Assembly: GCA_934463035.1 (NCBI GenBank)
Contig: CAKSIG010000014.1
Span: 1 to 12,416, forward strand
Direction of reading: 5' to 3'
From: an uncultured Eubacteriales bacterium
Lineage (GTDB): Bacteria; Bacillota; Clostridia; Oscillospirales; Acutalibacteraceae
Length of the DNA: 12,416 nucleotides
Both the position numbers and the translations under genes were made by a program. Of the stretch, positions 12,172-12,416 are shown piece by piece (within the stretch, counting starts at the first letter, position 1; the number at the start of each line of letters is the position of its first letter). The notes under the pieces were generated by a model, which was not told the DNA's origin, did not search any database, and saw only the letters and a list, made by a program, of their open reading frames with translations.

Positions 12172-12416
12172 TTGGTGCAGCGAGTGCAGTAATATCCGAA
12201 CCCAAGCCCGATTTTTCAAGCTCGGTGAAATTGATTGTTTTAGTGCCGTCTTTGTAATTGAATGTAAACGTAATCCTGTCGTCATAAAGGAAAATTGCAT
12301 TGACAAAGCTGTCAATCAGCCTGCGACGGTGGTCAATCTTCTTGGTATTAAGCTTTCTGAACCGATGAAACCAAAAAATAATTTGTTCACGGGAAAGCGT
12401 TGGCTTTGCCATTTCT
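12149..12416 (-). CDS. large serine recombinase, C-terminal part (runs off the window)
   Basis: Only the last 88 or so codons are in the window. The sequence, LSREQIIFWFHRFRKLNTKK then HRRRLIDSFVNAIFLYDDRI and FTFNYKDGTKTI, is the typical C-terminal tail of Clostridia large serine recombinases (TnpX-like and related site-specific recombinases of integrative elements and conjugative transposons). The catalytic Ser domain, recombinase domain and zinc ribbon would lie beyond 12416. The Met at 12412 is probably internal because the frame stays open to the window edge and no ribosome site can be seen. Such enzymes integrate and excise mobile elements, so this gene hints that the right part of the window belongs to one. 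Confidence 0.75.
   Translation of the reverse strand, partial: EMAKPTLSREQIIFWFHRFRKLNTKKIDHRRRLIDSFVNAIFLYDDRITFTFNYKDGTKTINFTELEKSGLGSDITALAAPKRNGNFL

Overview
The window looks like chromosomal DNA of a gut-type Clostridia bacterium, probably Oscillospiraceae/Ruminococcus-like. The basis is family-level recognition: cohesin and dockerin modules, BspA-type leucine-rich repeats, InlB/Flg_new repeats, Gram-positive Shine-Dalgarno sites and Clostridia-type recombinases. No ribosomal marker is present to fix the species.

Left part (1-2676): a small redox operon on the minus strand (flavodoxin, cupin, carboxymuconolactone decarboxylase) is divergent from a LysR regulator with a clear promoter and a palindromic operator candidate. 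The decarboxylase gene is broken by a 273-bp MITE-like element flanked by a TA duplication. Removing the element plus one TA restores a 105-codon frame exactly.

Next (2706-3145): a Phd/YefM-type antitoxin with its own promoter is followed by a RelE/ParE toxin remnant that has lost its middle.

Centre (3231-10892): this is the most interesting region. Two co-directional genes four bases or so apart encode (i) a lipoprotein with eight SAYELA/EWL repeats alternating with collagen-like Gly-X-Y stretches and a C-terminal cohesin, and (ii) a 1522-residue secreted protein carrying a cohesin, a dockerin, InlB-like repeats, a long Ser/Thr/Asn-rich beta region, BspA-type LRRs and a Tyr/Trp-rich C-terminus. 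Upstream lies a 239-bp segment bounded by 21-bp identical inverted repeats. Inside it is a strong sigma-A promoter (TTTACA, 17 bp, TAAAAT) that now points AWAY from the operon into a rho-independent terminator. A complete tyrosine recombinase gene follows immediately. The reading I propose is a phase-variable promoter switch, captured in the OFF state, controlling a surface cohesin-dockerin assembly. Flipping the segment would put the promoter about 85-90 bases upstream of the lipoprotein start codon.

Right part (10893-12416): an AT-richer segment with stacked terminators, a probable toxin/immunity pair (phage MuF-like Cys/His segment plus a toxin-like C-terminal domain, then a DUF4926-like partner), a perfect bidirectional terminator, and the 3' end of a large serine recombinase cut by the window edge. 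These suggest a mobile or formerly mobile island. Positions 1-73 hold nothing I can assign.
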